A stretch of 64,000 nucleotides of DNA from Jacaranda mimosifolia (Eukaryota > Streptophyta > Magnoliopsida > Lamiales > Bignoniaceae): assembly GCA_018894105.1 (NCBI GenBank), contig CM032123.1, positions 9,425,001 to 9,489,000 on the forward strand, given 5' to 3'. Shown here piece after piece: positions 11,490-24,499 of the stretch. Below the pieces are notes generated by a model. That model made no database searches, was not told where the DNA came from, and saw only the letters and a program-made list of their open reading frames with translations. Both the position numbers and the translations under genes were made by a program. The first letter of the stretch is position 1. Each line of letters starts with the position of its first letter.

Positions 11490-14366
11490 TGTAGCACCCC
11501 CACTCGGGAAAGCCCCCAAGCTGAGGTGCCACTCTGATTCAGTCTTAATTTCAAAACCCATAAATCAAACAATAGGCCAATACTTAACGTTTCAATCCTA
11601 ACAAAAGCAGTGACAAGTTTAACTTAAACAAATCTTAACAGGAAATTACTGCATACGTGCCATAGTGATCCTTTAACAGTTAACATAATATTTACATGCC
11701 TCATGTCAGAATTCAGTCTTAGCATATGAGCATCTAATCTATTACAAAATATTCACCAGTTCATGCTTGAGGTTTGAGTTCATCACCAAAACCTGCCTGA
11801 GAAATCAAAGTGATACGAGGAGGTAAGTCCAAAGTCTAAGTAAGAGATAATCTTAAGAATAATCAGTATGAATCTATCGAGGAGGAATCAACTCAACAAA
11901 TCATAAGTTCTATAGTCATTATAGGTACATATCAAGAAACAGGCAGCAATGATTTAGCAAACAGAAAGCTCTTCTGCCTTATTGCTCCATGAATAGGTTA
12001 TAGGCAAACAGGACACAATCAAGTAAAGCAAACCCCCAAGCATATGCATTCCAACATATTACAACAAAACATGAATAGCAAATTCACCTTATACTAGTCA
12101 GTCAAACAGTTTACTAAAGCATGACAACTTGGTACATGGCAAATGCATATATGGAACTGTGTGGTGCACCACAAATGCCTAAGGGGAAATCCCTAGCGCA
12201 CCACTGATACCTAGGGGGAAATCCCTAGAATATCGCTGACATCTAGGGGGAATTCGTAGCATATCATTGACACCCATGCGGAACTACATAGCATGCCCTA
12301 CATAACCAAACATCTGGTCGACCGTTAGCCAAATAACTCTCTGTACATATAACAGAATCAATAACCGTTTGTGCAGATGCCCATAGGGAAATCCCTAGCA
12401 CATCGCTGATACCAGGTAAATAAATATGCCAGCATGGAAAACGATAATAGGACTAATCTATACAAAACAGTACAGGAATGCTAACAAGGCAATATGATAC
12501 CAGTAAACAATTCAGATAAGCCAACATGGCCATTTAAAGTTGTAACGGATAACAAGTGTGCCGGCAAGGCAATAGATAACGATACAAAATGGTACAAATA
12601 TCAAGACAGTCAGACGTCCAAACGATACAGATAACATAAAAGAATTCCGATCGCCATACCAGACAGAATTCAAAAATAGTATCAAACAAAAACCCTCATA
12701 GAGGTGTACACATTAGATAATAGATAATAATCGAGATCTCAAGCAATAAACAGATTTCAATAAATACGATACAGTCGGTACAGAAATAGAAACCCTCACA
12801 GGGGTTTATCACAATACAGATAAGTATGAGAAAGTGCCAGACTAGTAAACCCTCACCTCCATAGTTCTCAGATAAAGCAATAACAGTCAGGAATCTTACT
12901 GGTCAACAGGACATACTTCTTCGTCACTTAAACAAAAGAGTATTTGTACCATTAAAATCCTCCTTTGACTCTTAATACGCATAATCATACTATTGGTAGT
13001 CCTAAAATCACTAATTAATCAACTAATAAGGTAATTAGGGTCCGGTCAATTCTAGCAGTATGAAATGTGTAATTAAGGCAATTACTACATAAATAGTTAT
13101 GGGGTTGTTTCGATTCCAATAATAGAATGTAATCTAGTCCTTAATTATATGTTTATACTCATACATCAATCCCAATTTAACAACAACAACAACCCATTCA
13201 ACATGATTAACCTTAATGTCAATACATAGGTCCCAAATATATAAAAATCCTCAAGTTTGGGTTTACATTCTTTAATAAACATAATTAATCCAAGTAAGTA
13301 TATAATATGACACATCCAGCCCACTAACTATATATAACAATCCATGCATGGGGGTATATATATTTACCAATCATATGCCATTTCTCTATTCTTGGTATAA
13401 TACAAGGTTTATAAATAATGGTACAATATACATGTATATATTCAAAATCTCATTCCAACTTTCCAACACAAGATTTGATTATTGGGGTTCCACAATCACA
13501 AACCAAGTGCATGAGTGCGATCATTGCGTCGAGGAGGTGAGACTATCTCTCCGCCGTCCGCCGCCATCCACCATTGTTAGAAAAGATCAACACCACCACC
13601 AAAAGATACCTTTTGACGAGAGCTATCCAACACCCTCCTCAATTTCAGGTTTCGCCCCAGGAAAGCCTCCAATCGCAGCCCCGAAGCCCTCAGCGCCACC
13701 ATCCGCTGCCGTGAAAATTTTTCCGGAATCCACCTTCACCGCCGTGTGAAACTCCCATGCAATGGTACCAGCGTGGTCCCCAAGCTGAGAGCTTTCAAAA
13801 AAGCTGCCCAGAAGTGCGTTCTTGCTGCTGGTCCGCCATTGCCCATCGCCTCCGCCGCAGTAAGTTTTTAGCTCTCATTTTTCGGTGGCCCTCTGCCCGA
13901 AAAGCTGTGCATGTGGTATCAGGAGGTTGCCAAAGATGAGGGGAAGAAGATAACCGGTTCAGATTTGGGAGAAGAAGAAGAAACTTGGGGGTTTGGGGGG
14001 GTGAGAGAAAATGAGGATATTTAAAAGGGTGACTTATAAAAATTTACAATTGGCCCCTAAAACTTGTTGCTGCATTTCATTTGGGTCCTTCAGCCTTTTA
14101 AAAGTTGGAGTTAGACCCAGCTAATTTAGAAGCTTCCATGCAAACCCCTAAAATTTCAAAATGTGGTCAAATCAAGTCTGATTTATTTTCAAATTGACCC
14201 CAAACTTTTAAAATTCTTTAAATCGAGGTTTCCTTGTTTACAAATTGACCCCCCCTCCCTCCGAATTTCAATAAAATAATAAAATAACAAGTATAAAATA
14301 ATATTCATGAAAACTAAATAATGGAAAATTAAATTCTACAAATCATAAAATTTTCGGGGTGTTACA
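11490..14366 (-). repeat. Solo LTR 2, inserted in copy B intron 1
   Basis: A 2877-bp solo LTR. On the minus strand it begins TGTAACACCCCGAAAATTTT and ends GGGGGTGCTACA, both typical of plant Ty3/gypsy LTRs. Flanks AACGA (11485-11489) and AATGA (14367-14371) form a 5-bp target duplication with one mismatch. Copy C (about 18670-18690) keeps the uninterrupted site, which confirms the insertion. It contains GGGAAATCCCTAGC repeats at 12180-12410. Open frames at 13348-13749 and 13757-13939 fall in its GC-rich part, which is shared with the LTR at 45814, and are not genes. Confidence 0.88.
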
Positions 14367-14571
14367 AATGATTTTTATACTCATACTTAGTTTTGGTGTG
14401 TGTAGTGTGTATTTGATCTTGAGAAATTTGTGTTGATTTAATTGGTTTTAATTTTCACATAAAATTTTCGGGGTGTTACAAATGATTTTTATACTCATAC
14501 TTAGTTTTGGTGTGTGTAGTGTGTATTTGATCTTGAGAAACTTGTGTTGATTTAATTGGTTTTAATTTTCA
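14344..14571. repeat. 114-bp tandem duplication across the LTR/host junction
   Basis: Bases 14344-14457 are repeated at 14458-14571 with one visible mismatch (GAGAAATTTG versus GAGAAACTTG). The unit contains the last 23 bases of the LTR plus 91 bases of host intron, so the duplication happened after the LTR inserted. Confidence 0.9.
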
Positions 14572-16069
14572 CTTTTAGATTTAGTGGAATATAATTTTTC
14601 AGCAGAAAATATTCATCGTGCCAATTTTTATTTATATTTTTACTTTTTCTTTTTATATATCAATTTATTTTTTATGTAGATGGAGTGTGTTGATTTGGAG
14701 AAATTCTATATTTATTTAATTAATATTTTTCTTATAAGATTTAGTGGAAAATCATGCCAATTTTGATGTTTATTTTTATTTTTTGGATTTTTTCCTTCTG
14801 GGAATTCATTTAAGTGGAAATTTTGATTTCTTTTTTCTATATTTTGTGGGTTTTGTTTCACGGTATGGATTAATAGATGTATTTTACTTCAGTTTTGGTG
14901 TGGTGATACTAATTTCTGGTAGTGTTAGATTTATTCCAATACGCCAATTGAGGGGTACTTCATTTATTTTCAATGTTCAATCTCTAAAATTCAAAAGTAA
15001 TTTAATTATGAATTTGGAATCAGAAATTTGCAATTTTACCAAAACATGGAAAGGGCATTAACTAGTCTGAATTATCAAATATTATTACTATTTGCATTGG
15101 AATTATTAACAAATAATAGTGACACAAGAGGGGTTTGTCTATTGGCATGAACCCCTACACCTGCATTCTCCAAAAGTAACTCATTCAATTTAGATAACTA
15201 AAATAATGCTAATAACAATACTAATGAAAAAATTAAAATTGTGTGTGCATAAAATAAAAATCAATCTAGAATTTTTATTTTATATAATTGCATATTTTCT
15301 TAATATTATAGTGTTTTAGTGGTGTATTTTATATCTCTATTCACTATAATTATGCTAACTATCCCAATTTGGCCATCCAAATTTTCAGTTTAGGTGAAAC
15401 TAATTTTATTTGAAAGCTAACATCATAAGCTTTATGCAACTACTTGAATAAAGGGTAACCTGACTTTTTATATAATTTATTATGAATTTTCAAAGTTAGG
15501 GAAAATTTGAGGGTAACTTTTTTAACACAAAGGATAAAATTGGATACAATTATGGGACTAAATTGGAAAAAAGTTAGTTGAGTGGACTAACAAAGGACTG
15601 GGTGGCATAAATCAATAGCTCATACTAATGTTTATGAATGTTTACATCATATGCAGATCAACCATATCATGTTGTTCATAGTATAACTACTAACTTGGTC
15701 AAAAACTTGGCTTTATGGTATAAGTTTTATTACACATTAGTTCTTAATAAATATTAAGTAATTATTTCATTTGGATATCAACTTTTTTTCTTACAGAGGC
15801 CATGGATGGTCCATAAGTTATATTAGAAGTATTATTTTTGTTCCGAACAAAGGAGGAAAATATTGCTACAAAAAAAAAAAAAAAAAAAACAGTCGAATAA
15901 ATCCGAAATATCCATCCAAGGTTCTATTTGATGAACATTGAAAAGTTTGAATATTTATTTGATGGGCATGAAACAGACTTAGTTTACTTTTGATTTTTGG
16001 CTTATGTAGTACTATACAAATATTCTAGGACAAAAGCTCTATAGCCAGGAGGATCAATTACGCAATATG

Positions 16070-16101
<32 letters not shown>

Positions 16102-17150
16102 AGGCGAGAGAGAATTGTCTATTTATGCTCCTATGAGTTTTATATTTATCTTATTCTCCACTTCTGCTATCAGTTTTTATTATTTACAATTAATTTATGA
16201 ATGTATATGCTTTGAAGAAAGAGTTCTACTTCCAAAATGAGAGGTATTTCACTAGCTTGACAGTATTTTCCTTTGTCCCAATCATATACAATCAATTTAA
16301 GCACGCCTCATTGTATTTCTTTTTCTCTTTTAATTAAATCATTTTGTATTAATTTCTATTTTTGTAATTATATTATTGGCTATTTTTGGTAAAATTTTGA
16401 TACGCAAGCATTGATGTCTATCCTAGTGGAAGCTTTGTTTTGTGAGGATTGAAAAGTCATAGGCCTTGGATGAAAAGAAAAGGTGTTTTCCTATTTAACT
16501 CCTACATGATTGTTAATAAACCTATATTTTAAAAAAAAATGAAAATGCTTTTCCTTCCCTTTATTTTTCTTAATTATGGCGAAACGTTTTATAGTTTTTG
16601 CAAAATTAATAACCAAATTCCACAACAATTATTCTATGCTATCTTTGCTTTATTTGGAAAATTTGTAAGGGAAAAAAAACTACGTTGAATAAAATCCATG
16701 TAACCTAAATTAAACAAAACTAGGAAATTTTGAATTGGAAAAAAAAAATCCCAAAAAAGTAGATGTGGTTATTAAGTTATTGTGCTTCAACATAGTTAAC
16801 TATTTATGCTTTGACTATACGAATTTCTTTGAAAGAACTTCAATGTTTCAAATTTAGGAGCATCCAATTCACAGCAGAAGAAGAAGTCTGGAATACAAGA
16901 AGCCTTGGGAAATATCTACAAGAAAAAAGAAACGAAGTTCTACTATTATGATAAGACAAAAGCTGCATTCCCAACGTGGTTCATATTCCTTCATAGCTCT
17001 ATGCATACATTTATATTTTTACTATGTTTATTGATATTTCATTTTTCCTTATCTTCTTCCTCATAAGAGTTGGATCAATTGTGAACATATTAAGCATGTA
17101 CAAGGTATCCCTTTCATTTGAGAAAATTCTAGTCAAATTAGATTTGGTTG
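14572..17150 (+). pseudogene. Copy B intron and middle-exon remnants
   Basis: Colinear with copy C 18690-20600 at recognisable identity. It holds two exon-like blocks. The first, near 16210-16260, reads KEFYFQNERYFTSLTV and could be the second strand pair of an MBD (aromatic-rich, then R-x-F-x-S-L). The second, at 16836-16950, is Lys-rich and open for its full length (SNSQQKKKSG is part of it), but its donor GT has become AT (16951-16952). Long AT-rich introns, an (AT)n(AG)n microsatellite and a poly-A run (15869-15890) fill the rest. No last exon follows before copy C begins. Confidence 0.4.
16069..16113. repeat. (AT)n(AG)n microsatellite
   Basis: About nine AT dinucleotides followed directly by an AG run interrupted once by GGCG. 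It lies in intronic DNA of copy B and is not seen at the matching place in copy C. Confidence 0.9.
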
Positions 17151-17760
17151 CTTTAAGGACCTCTAGGTGAAGAAATCAGTAGGGCAGCACTGTTGGAATC
17201 TTTTGTGGTGTTCAGAGTTAGTCTATAAGGAAAGTCCAGAGCTTCCGTACGGAGTGTCAACAACTCTTGCATCAATCCACAGAGATTGTGCAAGTGAGAC
17301 TGGTAGAAGTTCCCCCTGGCTTGTTCACAAAGCAGCTGGTTCTGCAACATATTGAAATCTATTTCATTCCATCTAGGATTCAGGTAGAGAGCTGGTTTTC
17401 GATCCTTATTTTTTTGTTCTATCAAGTTGCTGTGATTATTGTGTATAAACTCTTTCTCATAATATTAATTTGATAGGTTCAAAATCCTAAGTGAAAACTT
17501 AGGTAGTGGAGTAGGCATTTGTTAAACCACGCAAACACCGGTGTTCATTTTTGTACTTTTACTATTTTACAGTTTTATTGATCTGACTTGCTTCTAAATG
17601 GGTTTTATAATTTTTAGTTAGTGTCTAAAACACTTTTCTACAAAAGACTTTAAGTTCTTTGAAAGGCCAAAAAGTGTTGATTGATAAATCTTTCACAGTA
17701 TTAGAATTTAAAAGGCCTAATTCACCCCCCCTGGTAGGCTTATAATTACTCTCAAAATGT
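17151..17760. mobile_element. Possible copia leader/LTR remnant between copies B and C
   Basis: GC-richer than its neighbours and not part of the copy B/C alignment. It ends in AAGGCCTAATTCACCCCCCC, which resembles the CCTATTCACCCCCCTC motif near the LTR/leader border of plant SIRE/Maximus-type copia elements, and has a self-complementary CTAAGTGAAAACTTAG nearby. No protein domain is recognisable in frames at 17153-17473. Assignment is tentative. Confidence 0.3.
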
Positions 17761-18498
17761 GCCTTGCAAAATTTGCGAAGAACTGTCCCTTTGCAAATTC
17801 CCTTGCAAACCTTCTCTCTCGCAAAATCTCTTACAAAAATTTGCAACCATCATTTTTGCAAGGGATTTTTTGATGACAAAAAATCCCTCACAAAGGTTCA
17901 TCTCTGAAGGATTTTATTGTTTCTCCCCAGAAAAATTCCTCGACGAAAGGGGTTTCTTTATGTAGTGAATATTCTTTGACAAAATCATTTTTCCCTTAAA
18001 GAGAAATTAGTAATCATTACATCATAGTTCGAAAAACATTTTCATGAAAAGAGGTAATAATTTCATCGTTACATCATAAATGAGTTTCATTTTGCATAAC
18101 CAATTAATTAACTTGAATAATATAATAACAAGTGCACACCAATATAAAGTGAGACAAAAATGTCAAGTGGGACTTGTACTTAAGACTTCATGGTCGTAGG
18201 GCCTCAACTTAGAAATTTTGGAACTTGGAAATAGATACAGAGGTAGTTTAGTTTTGCAGTAGTGTGAAATATAATTACTCTTCATAATCTGCTCCTCCTA
18301 AGATTCTCAATATTAATATTTGTCTAATTATACTTCAGGCATTTAAAGAACCGCAAATTTCAGTTCACATAAATGTTTCAAAGCTTTGGGAGAAAGATAA
18401 TTCATTATATATGACCTTCATCACCCAAAACTAACCCACTTTTGTTAAATCAAATTTACAAAACCTAATTCCAAGCTCTCATTCCTCCACTACCTCTT
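17761..18498 (+). promoter_or_regulatory. Upstream region of MBD-like copy C
   Basis: Paralogous to 10490-11295. A TATATA box at 18406-18411 lies 93 bases before ATG 18499, and the block CATCACCCAAAA just after it is also kept in copy B. Conservation of box and spacing between copies favours a real core promoter in the ancestor. Confidence 0.4.
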
Positions 18499-18579
18499 AT
18501 GACAGATCGTGACACCTTCATCGTACGTGAAGGTTGGGAACTTGTAACTACGGTTAATAGCAATGGATTTGTGGTCAAA
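18499..18579 (+). CDS. MBD-like gene copy C, first exon
   Basis: 27-codon exon from ATG to a GT donor (18580-18581). The peptide MTDRDTFIVREGWELVTTVN followed by SNGFVVK aligns residue for residue with copy B; the GW pair and the NG turn are kept, while the Pro before EGW is Arg here. Copy C is the most complete copy: first exon, middle block (20257-20367), Lys-rich exon (27774-27860) and last exon (28611-28725), spread over 10 kb because two transposons sit in its introns. A TAG in the middle block argues that a full product is not made unless that block is skipped. Confidence 0.48.
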
Positions 18580-20601
18580 GTCATGTTTATGAGTTTTTTC
18601 TCTTTCTTTCTTCTTTTGCTTTTAAGGAAAGAAAAATAGATGTTTTTCTCATGCGTCGATCGATGGTCCAAATCGAAGTATAGATTTTGTATATTCATGC
18701 TTAGTTTTGATGTATATATAGTGTGTGTTTGATTTTGGAAAATTTATAATGATTTAATTAATATTAATTTTCGACTATCAAATTTAATGGAATATAATAT
18801 TTTTATTAGGACATAGTTATCATGCCAATTTTTAGTTATTTATTTTGTGTTTGCTTTTATTTTTATATGTTAATTATTTTTTTAATGTATGTGGCGTGTG
18901 TTTGACCGTAAGAAATTTATATTCATTTAAGTAGTATTAATGTTTGCTTGTTAGACTTAGTGGAATATCATGCCATTTTAAATTTTTATTGTTATGTTTA
19001 TTTTTTTGGAGCGGGGGTGGAATTCATTTATGAGGACAAATCAATTTCTTCTTCTCTTTTTCATGGGTTTTATTTTATGGTGGGGATTAATTGATTTGTC
19101 GTTGCTTCTGCCTTTGGTATACTGATATTCAATTCCAGTGTTATCAAGTTTATCCAATATTCCCAATTGAGGAGTAGCTCATCTATTTCTATGTTTGATC
19201 TCTAAAATTAAATCATAATTTAGTTATGAATTCTGAACGAGAACTTCGCAATAATTTTTCAAAAATGGAAGACGCATTAACCAATTTGAACTATCAACTA
19301 CTATTATTGTTATTGCAATTATTGACAATAGTAATGGTGACACAAGAGGGGTTTGGCCATTGGCATGGCCTTCTATACCGCCATTCCTTCCAAGTAACTC
19401 ATTTATATTAGATACAGTACATACAGTAATACTAATAAAAGGATGAAATTGTGTGTACATAAAATAAAAAAATAATCTAGCATTTTTATTTTTATATAAT
19501 TGCTTATTTCCTTAAAATTATGGTGTTTTAATGATGCATTTTATATGTCTGTTTATTATAATTATGCTAGTTATTTTGCTTCCGCCAACATCTAAATTTT
19601 CTATTTGAGTGAAATTTTGCTATTTATGTTTATTGTTTGCAATTTATTTATGAGTACTATATATGCTTATGAAGAAAGAGTTCTACTTCCAAAATAAGAG
19701 GTATTTCACTGGCTTGACAATATTTTTTCTTTTTGCCCCAATCTTGGATAACCAATTGAAGGATATCTCATTGTTATCCTTTTTTTTCTTTTCAAGTCAT
19801 TTTTGTGTCAGTTTGAATTTTGTAATAGTATTCTTGAGTATTTTAGGTATGATATTCTATGGTATGTATTTTGCAAGCATTACTACATGTCCCCATTCAA
19901 GTTCTGCTTTTTAAGGGATTGAAAAGTCACTGGCCATGGAAGGAAAAAGGAAATGTGTTTTTTCCTAATTAACTCTTACATTTGTGTTAGTAAAAACACA
20001 TTTAAAGCAAAAAAAAAAAAATGGTTTTTCCTTCCCTTTATTTTTCTTAGTTATGACAGTAAGTTTTATAGCTTTTACTAAATTAACAACCAAATTCCAC
20101 AATAATAATTCTATTATATGTTGGTCTTATTTAGAATATTAGTTGAAACAATTAAAAAAATCTACTTTTAAATTTAAAAAAAAATAGCTACGATTATTCA
20201 GTGTGTTTCAACATAGTTCACTATTTATATTGTGACTATTTGAATTTCTTCTACAGGACTTTAATGAATCAAGTTTAAGAACATTTAGTTCATAGCAAAA
20301 TAGGCCTAAAGTAGGAGAAGCCTCAACAAATATCCGCAGGAAAGAGAAATGATGTTCTAATTTTACGGTAAGACAAAAATTCATATCAAACATGATACAT
20401 GTTCCTTGATAGCTTTATGCATACATTTATATTTTTACTATGTTTATCAATACTTTATTTTTTCCTTATCACCTTCCCCATCATAAGATTTAGATAAATT
20501 GTGAACATATTAAGTGAAAACAAGGCATTCCTTTCATGCAAGAAATTATAGTCGAAGTAATTCTAGCCAAACCCAACCAATCATATGATAAGTGAATTTT
20601 T
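18580..20601 (+). pseudogene. Copy C intron with middle-exon remnants
   Basis: Colinear with copy B. The block at about 19672-19720 reads KEFYFQNKRYFTGL, parallel to copy B. The exon-like block 20257-20367 has both splice signals (CTACAG and GTAAG) and starts DFNESSLRTFSS, but then has TAG where copy B has CAG, and TGA later. Copy A' has TAA at the same codon. The rest is AT-rich intron. Confidence 0.4.
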
Positions 20602-22564
20602 TTAGGGGAAAAATGCAATTTTGGTCCCTCAACTATTGCATATTTTGATTTCAGTCTATTTCGATGTGAGGTTAGCATATTTGGTCATTTTGTCATTAAT
20701 TTTTTGCTCATTTAGTCCAAATTTTCACACATTTGGTACATCGGGCTCAAATTTATTTAATTGATCCCAATTATTGCCCAGTCAACATCCATTAGGCCTA
20801 AATTTTGGGGATTTTTTGACATTTGTCACAGGGCTCCACGTGACCCTCCACGTAAGCAACCATGTCAGCTACCTAAAAATGATGTTGGAATAAATAAAAA
20901 AAGGCAAAAATATTGAGGAAAAAGAAAAGGAAAAACCAATAAAATTAAAATGCCAAAATTAAAAAGAAAAAATGCTAACAAAGATTTTTAATAAAAACAC
21001 TAAAAAAGCGTAAACCCCCTTCAAAAATTGAAGAAACGCTAATGCAAATGGGAAGAGGCAACCAATTACAAAACTTGGAGAGAAAATGTTAAATAAAAAC
21101 CAAAAATGTCAATTAACATCTAAAGAAAAAGGGAATAGGAAAAATTAAACTATCAAAACCCTACCCTCAAAGTGAAATCTAAAGAAGAAAATAAGCCCCA
21201 AAATTTTGAGAAGAAAACTAAACCCAGCGATGGTGGTTCCTCCACTTCCAACAGTGGAAACAACATAGGCCTTGGGGGGCTTCGGTCAAAATTATATGGG
21301 CATGCTTTTGGTAATGTCAATTTGTGGTTTTAATTAGCGGCAAAGGAGAAATTTCGATGGTGTAGTGGTTGTGATCTGTAGGGTTCTGCGGTAGTTTAGG
21401 GCCAAATTGGTTAGGCCAACAGCAAAAAATTTTGAAATTGATCGGGGGGTTTGGTTTACGTCGTCAGAGGCATACTTTTAGTGATGGGATTTCATCTTTA
21501 ACGATGGTCGACGACAGCTCACGGCGGCCGACGACAATGCGATGGCCATGGGAGAAGAAAGATGTGCAATGGGGAAGGGACCAAGGGGCGAGGGGTGAGG
21601 TAGGGCACCATGGACAACCGCCGCATAGCGACTAGCCATGGCTAAGAGCTTTTTTTTATTTTTGATCCAGGACATGGCTGTGAGCTTAAGTCGTGCGATA
21701 GGGGGTTGGGGTTGTGAGGCAGAGAAGAGAAAGATGTGAGGCAAAATAAGGAAACAAAATATTTTTAGTGTATTTTTGGTAATATTATTAGATATATTAA
21801 TCTTACAAATTTAATTATTTTAAATAAATTTATTTTAAACAATGTTTATTATTTCATGTACCAGTTATGCATTTTAATTTTATTATTTTTAAATTTTTTA
21901 TTTATTCTATTTTAATTAACAAATAATTTGATTAATTTAATTAAATTATTTTATATATTTATTATTTTAAAATTATTAAATATGTACTCGATTAATAAAT
22001 ATATTTAATATCTATTATTATTAGATAGTAATTATTGAAATAAATTATTTTAGATATGTAACACTATTAAATAGATTATTTTAGAGATGTTATTATTTAT
22101 TATTTATTATTTATTAATTAATAAATAATTCATTAACTTTGAATAAATTATTTTACACATATTTACTATTTTGCATTTTTTTTCCATTTTAGAATAGCTT
22201 TTTCAATTTTCAATTCTATTGATTTTTTTATTTTTTACCATCAATTTTTTGCCTTCCATTTGAGGACCATTTTTCAATTCCGTATTTTGGATGATGTGGC
22301 AGCAGACATGGAGGATGACTTGGCTTAGGCGAGAAATGGCAAAAAAAACCCAAATTCCCAATCCAATTGAAGCTGATTGGGCATGGACTGGGCTCAATTA
22401 TAAATTTTTTGGCCCAATTAACGGACTAAATGTACAAAAAATTGGATTCAATGTGCAACAACTTAATGTAAAATGGATTAAATGTGCTAACCCCTTATCA
22501 AAATGGACTGAAATCAAAATGGACAATAATTGAGGGACCAAAATTGCATTTTTTTTTTTTTTAA
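20602..22564. mobile_element. Long-TIR DNA transposon in copy C intron
   Basis: The two ends are inverted repeats of about 275 bases (20602-20880 against 22285-22564). Both begin TTA, then A/G-rich, then ATGCAATTTTGGTCCCTCAA. The repeats hold many TTTAGTCC/GGACTAAA motifs. The centre has a GC-rich stretch at 21230-21740 with short open frames on both strands (21432-21635, 21478-21744) that match no known domain, followed by very AT-rich DNA. Long TIRs with an unrelated core suggest a Mutator-like, possibly gene-capturing, non-autonomous element. No clear 9-bp target duplication was found. Confidence 0.6.
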
Positions 22565-22709
22565 GTACTTGCTATGTCATTGATATGCACTTCGAGTAAA
22601 GTGACCAATTACAAGACAAGTTTTTACTTGTGTATGATTGGTTGTGATTAAATATGCTCTGACAAGAATTTTCCTAGCAAAAACATTCATTTTGATCTCA
22701 AGGTATTAT
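22565..22709 (+). other. Copy C intron remnant
   Basis: Host intron between the TIR element and the copia element. It ends with the left copy of the copia target duplication, GAAAT (22710-22714). Confidence 0.4.
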
Positions 22710-22714
22710 GAAAT

Positions 22715-22956
22715 TATTAAGCTGGAGACCATCATGCAGAATAAACCATAAGCATGGAGAGAGAGCACACTCGGACTATGTGAAGAAGAATCTGGAATTA
22801 TGAATATACACTGTACATGAGCATGTATATATATACACAATAGAAGCTGTCTTATGAAGGCCGAAAAAGAAGCCTAACAAACTAACTGACTAAACAATAA
22901 AATATCTAACAGAAAGATATTTACAGAAGGTTACAATCAAATCTGTTTCCCTAATA
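22715..22956 (-). repeat. Copia 1, 3' LTR
   Basis: 242 bp. On the minus strand it runs TATTAGGGAAAC...CAGCTTAATA. Its ends TATTA/TAATA are inverted but lack the usual TG...CA. Confidence 0.9.
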
Positions 22957-22968
22957 ACCCCTTCCTCA
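22957..22968 (-). other. Copia 1 polypurine tract
   Basis: Minus strand TGAGGAAGGGGT, directly next to the 3' LTR; the usual place where plus-strand DNA synthesis is primed. Confidence 0.7.
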
Positions 22969-24490
22969 AAGTGGATGATAAGGATTTTTGACGTTCAGCT
23001 TGGATAACATAGAGAAAAAATGAGATGTAGGAAGGGCTTTGGTGACAAAGTCTGCCAGTTGGTCATTGGAGCGGATAGGCAGTAGCTTGAGAATGCTTGT
23101 AGTAACCTTGTCACGGATGAAGTGACAGTCAATTTCTATGTGCTTTGTTCGTTCATGGAAGATAGGGTTGGAGGCGATGTGTCGGGCTGCATCGTTGTCA
23201 TAGAATAACAAAGGTGATCCGATTAGAGTGATCTGGAAATCATGGAGAAGTTTTTTTAGCCAAACTATTTCACATGAAGTTGAAGCAAGTGCTCCAAATT
23301 CGGCCTCCGCTGAAGAACGTGAAACCGTAGTCTGTTTCTTTGATTTCCATGAAATAAGGGAGGAGCCAAGGAAAATACAAAATCCAGTGGTTGATTTTCG
23401 AGAATCTTTGTAGGAAGCCCAGTCGGCATCTGAGAAGGCGCTGAGCTATAGTTAGGAGGTGGAAGAGAATAGGAGACCTTGATCGAGGGAGCCTTTGAGA
23501 TAGCGCAGAAGATGATGGATAGCATATAAGTGAGGAATGTGAGGTTGCGAGATATACTGGCTCAACTTGTGAATGGTGAATGCAATATCAGGGCGTGATA
23601 TGGTGAGATAGAGCAAGCGTCCAATGAGTCAGCGGTACTGAGATAGGTCAGGGAGCAGCTCACCATTGGTAGAGTTGAGTTGAGTGTTGACATCCAAAGA
23701 GAGGGTGGCACGTTTGGAGCCAAGAAAACCTATGTCTTTGAAGAGCTGGAGACTGTATTGACGCTGCGTCATGATGATGCCTTTGGGGGAACGAGCAATC
23801 TCAAGTCCCAGAAAATATTGTAGCTTGCCAAGATCTTTGACCTTGAATCTGTGCTGTAAAGACACTTTGATTTGGTTGATGAGATCCAAATAAGGGCCTG
23901 TAATAATGATATCGTCCACATATACAAGCAACGCGATGAAAGAAGACCCTGTACAACGTGTGAACAAACTGTAGTCAGATTTGGACTGAGTGAAGCCAAG
24001 TGAAATGAGGACCTAGGTGAGTTTGGAGTGCCACTGATGGGAGGCCTGCTTAAGGCCATAGAGGGACTTATGTAACCTGCAGACAAGTTTAGGTGACTGT
24101 ATGTGGAATATGCAGTCAGGAACATAGCCAAGGGGCATATCCATGTATATCTCTTCGAAGAGCTCTCCATTAAGGAAAGCATTATTGACATCTAGCTATA
24201 AAAAGTGCCATTTTTGAGTGGCAGCAAGGGCTAACAAAAATTTAACAGTAACAAGTTTGGTAATAGGAGAAAAGGTGTTGAAAAAAATCTATTCCTTCTT
24301 TTCATGTGTATCCTTGGGCAACAAGGCAAGCTTTGTGCCTTTCAATACTACCATCAGAGTTGAATTTGAGTTTGAAGACCCACTTACAGCCAATGGAATG
24401 TTTTTGGGGAGGGAGAGGAACCACAGTCCAAGTGTTGTTCGCCTCCAAAGCTTGAAGTTCAAGTTGCATGGTGGCCTGCCATTCTAGTAT
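22966..24490 (-). pseudogene. Copia 1 reverse transcriptase and RNase H
   Basis: The catalytic YVDD of the reverse transcriptase is in a stretch reading LLVYVDDIIITG (rc of about 23900-23935), followed by the family-typical VKDLGKLQYFLGLEIA. RNase H is recognisable by FHERTKHIEIDCHFIRD and LADFVTKALP (22966-23211), ending just before the polypurine tract. Frame changes near 23770 and 23630 and several stops break the region into pieces. The thumb and palm order is as expected for copia. Confidence 0.85.
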
Positions 24491-24499
24491 GTTGGAAGC

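Noticed and set aside
13348..13939. Open frames of 133 and 60 codons
   Set aside because: Inside solo LTR 2; the same GC-rich part occurs in LTR 3 with a different frame, so no coding constraint.
17153..17473. Frames of 90, 62 and 68 codons on both strands
   Set aside because: Three mutually overlapping frames with no domain; more likely retroelement leader remnant.
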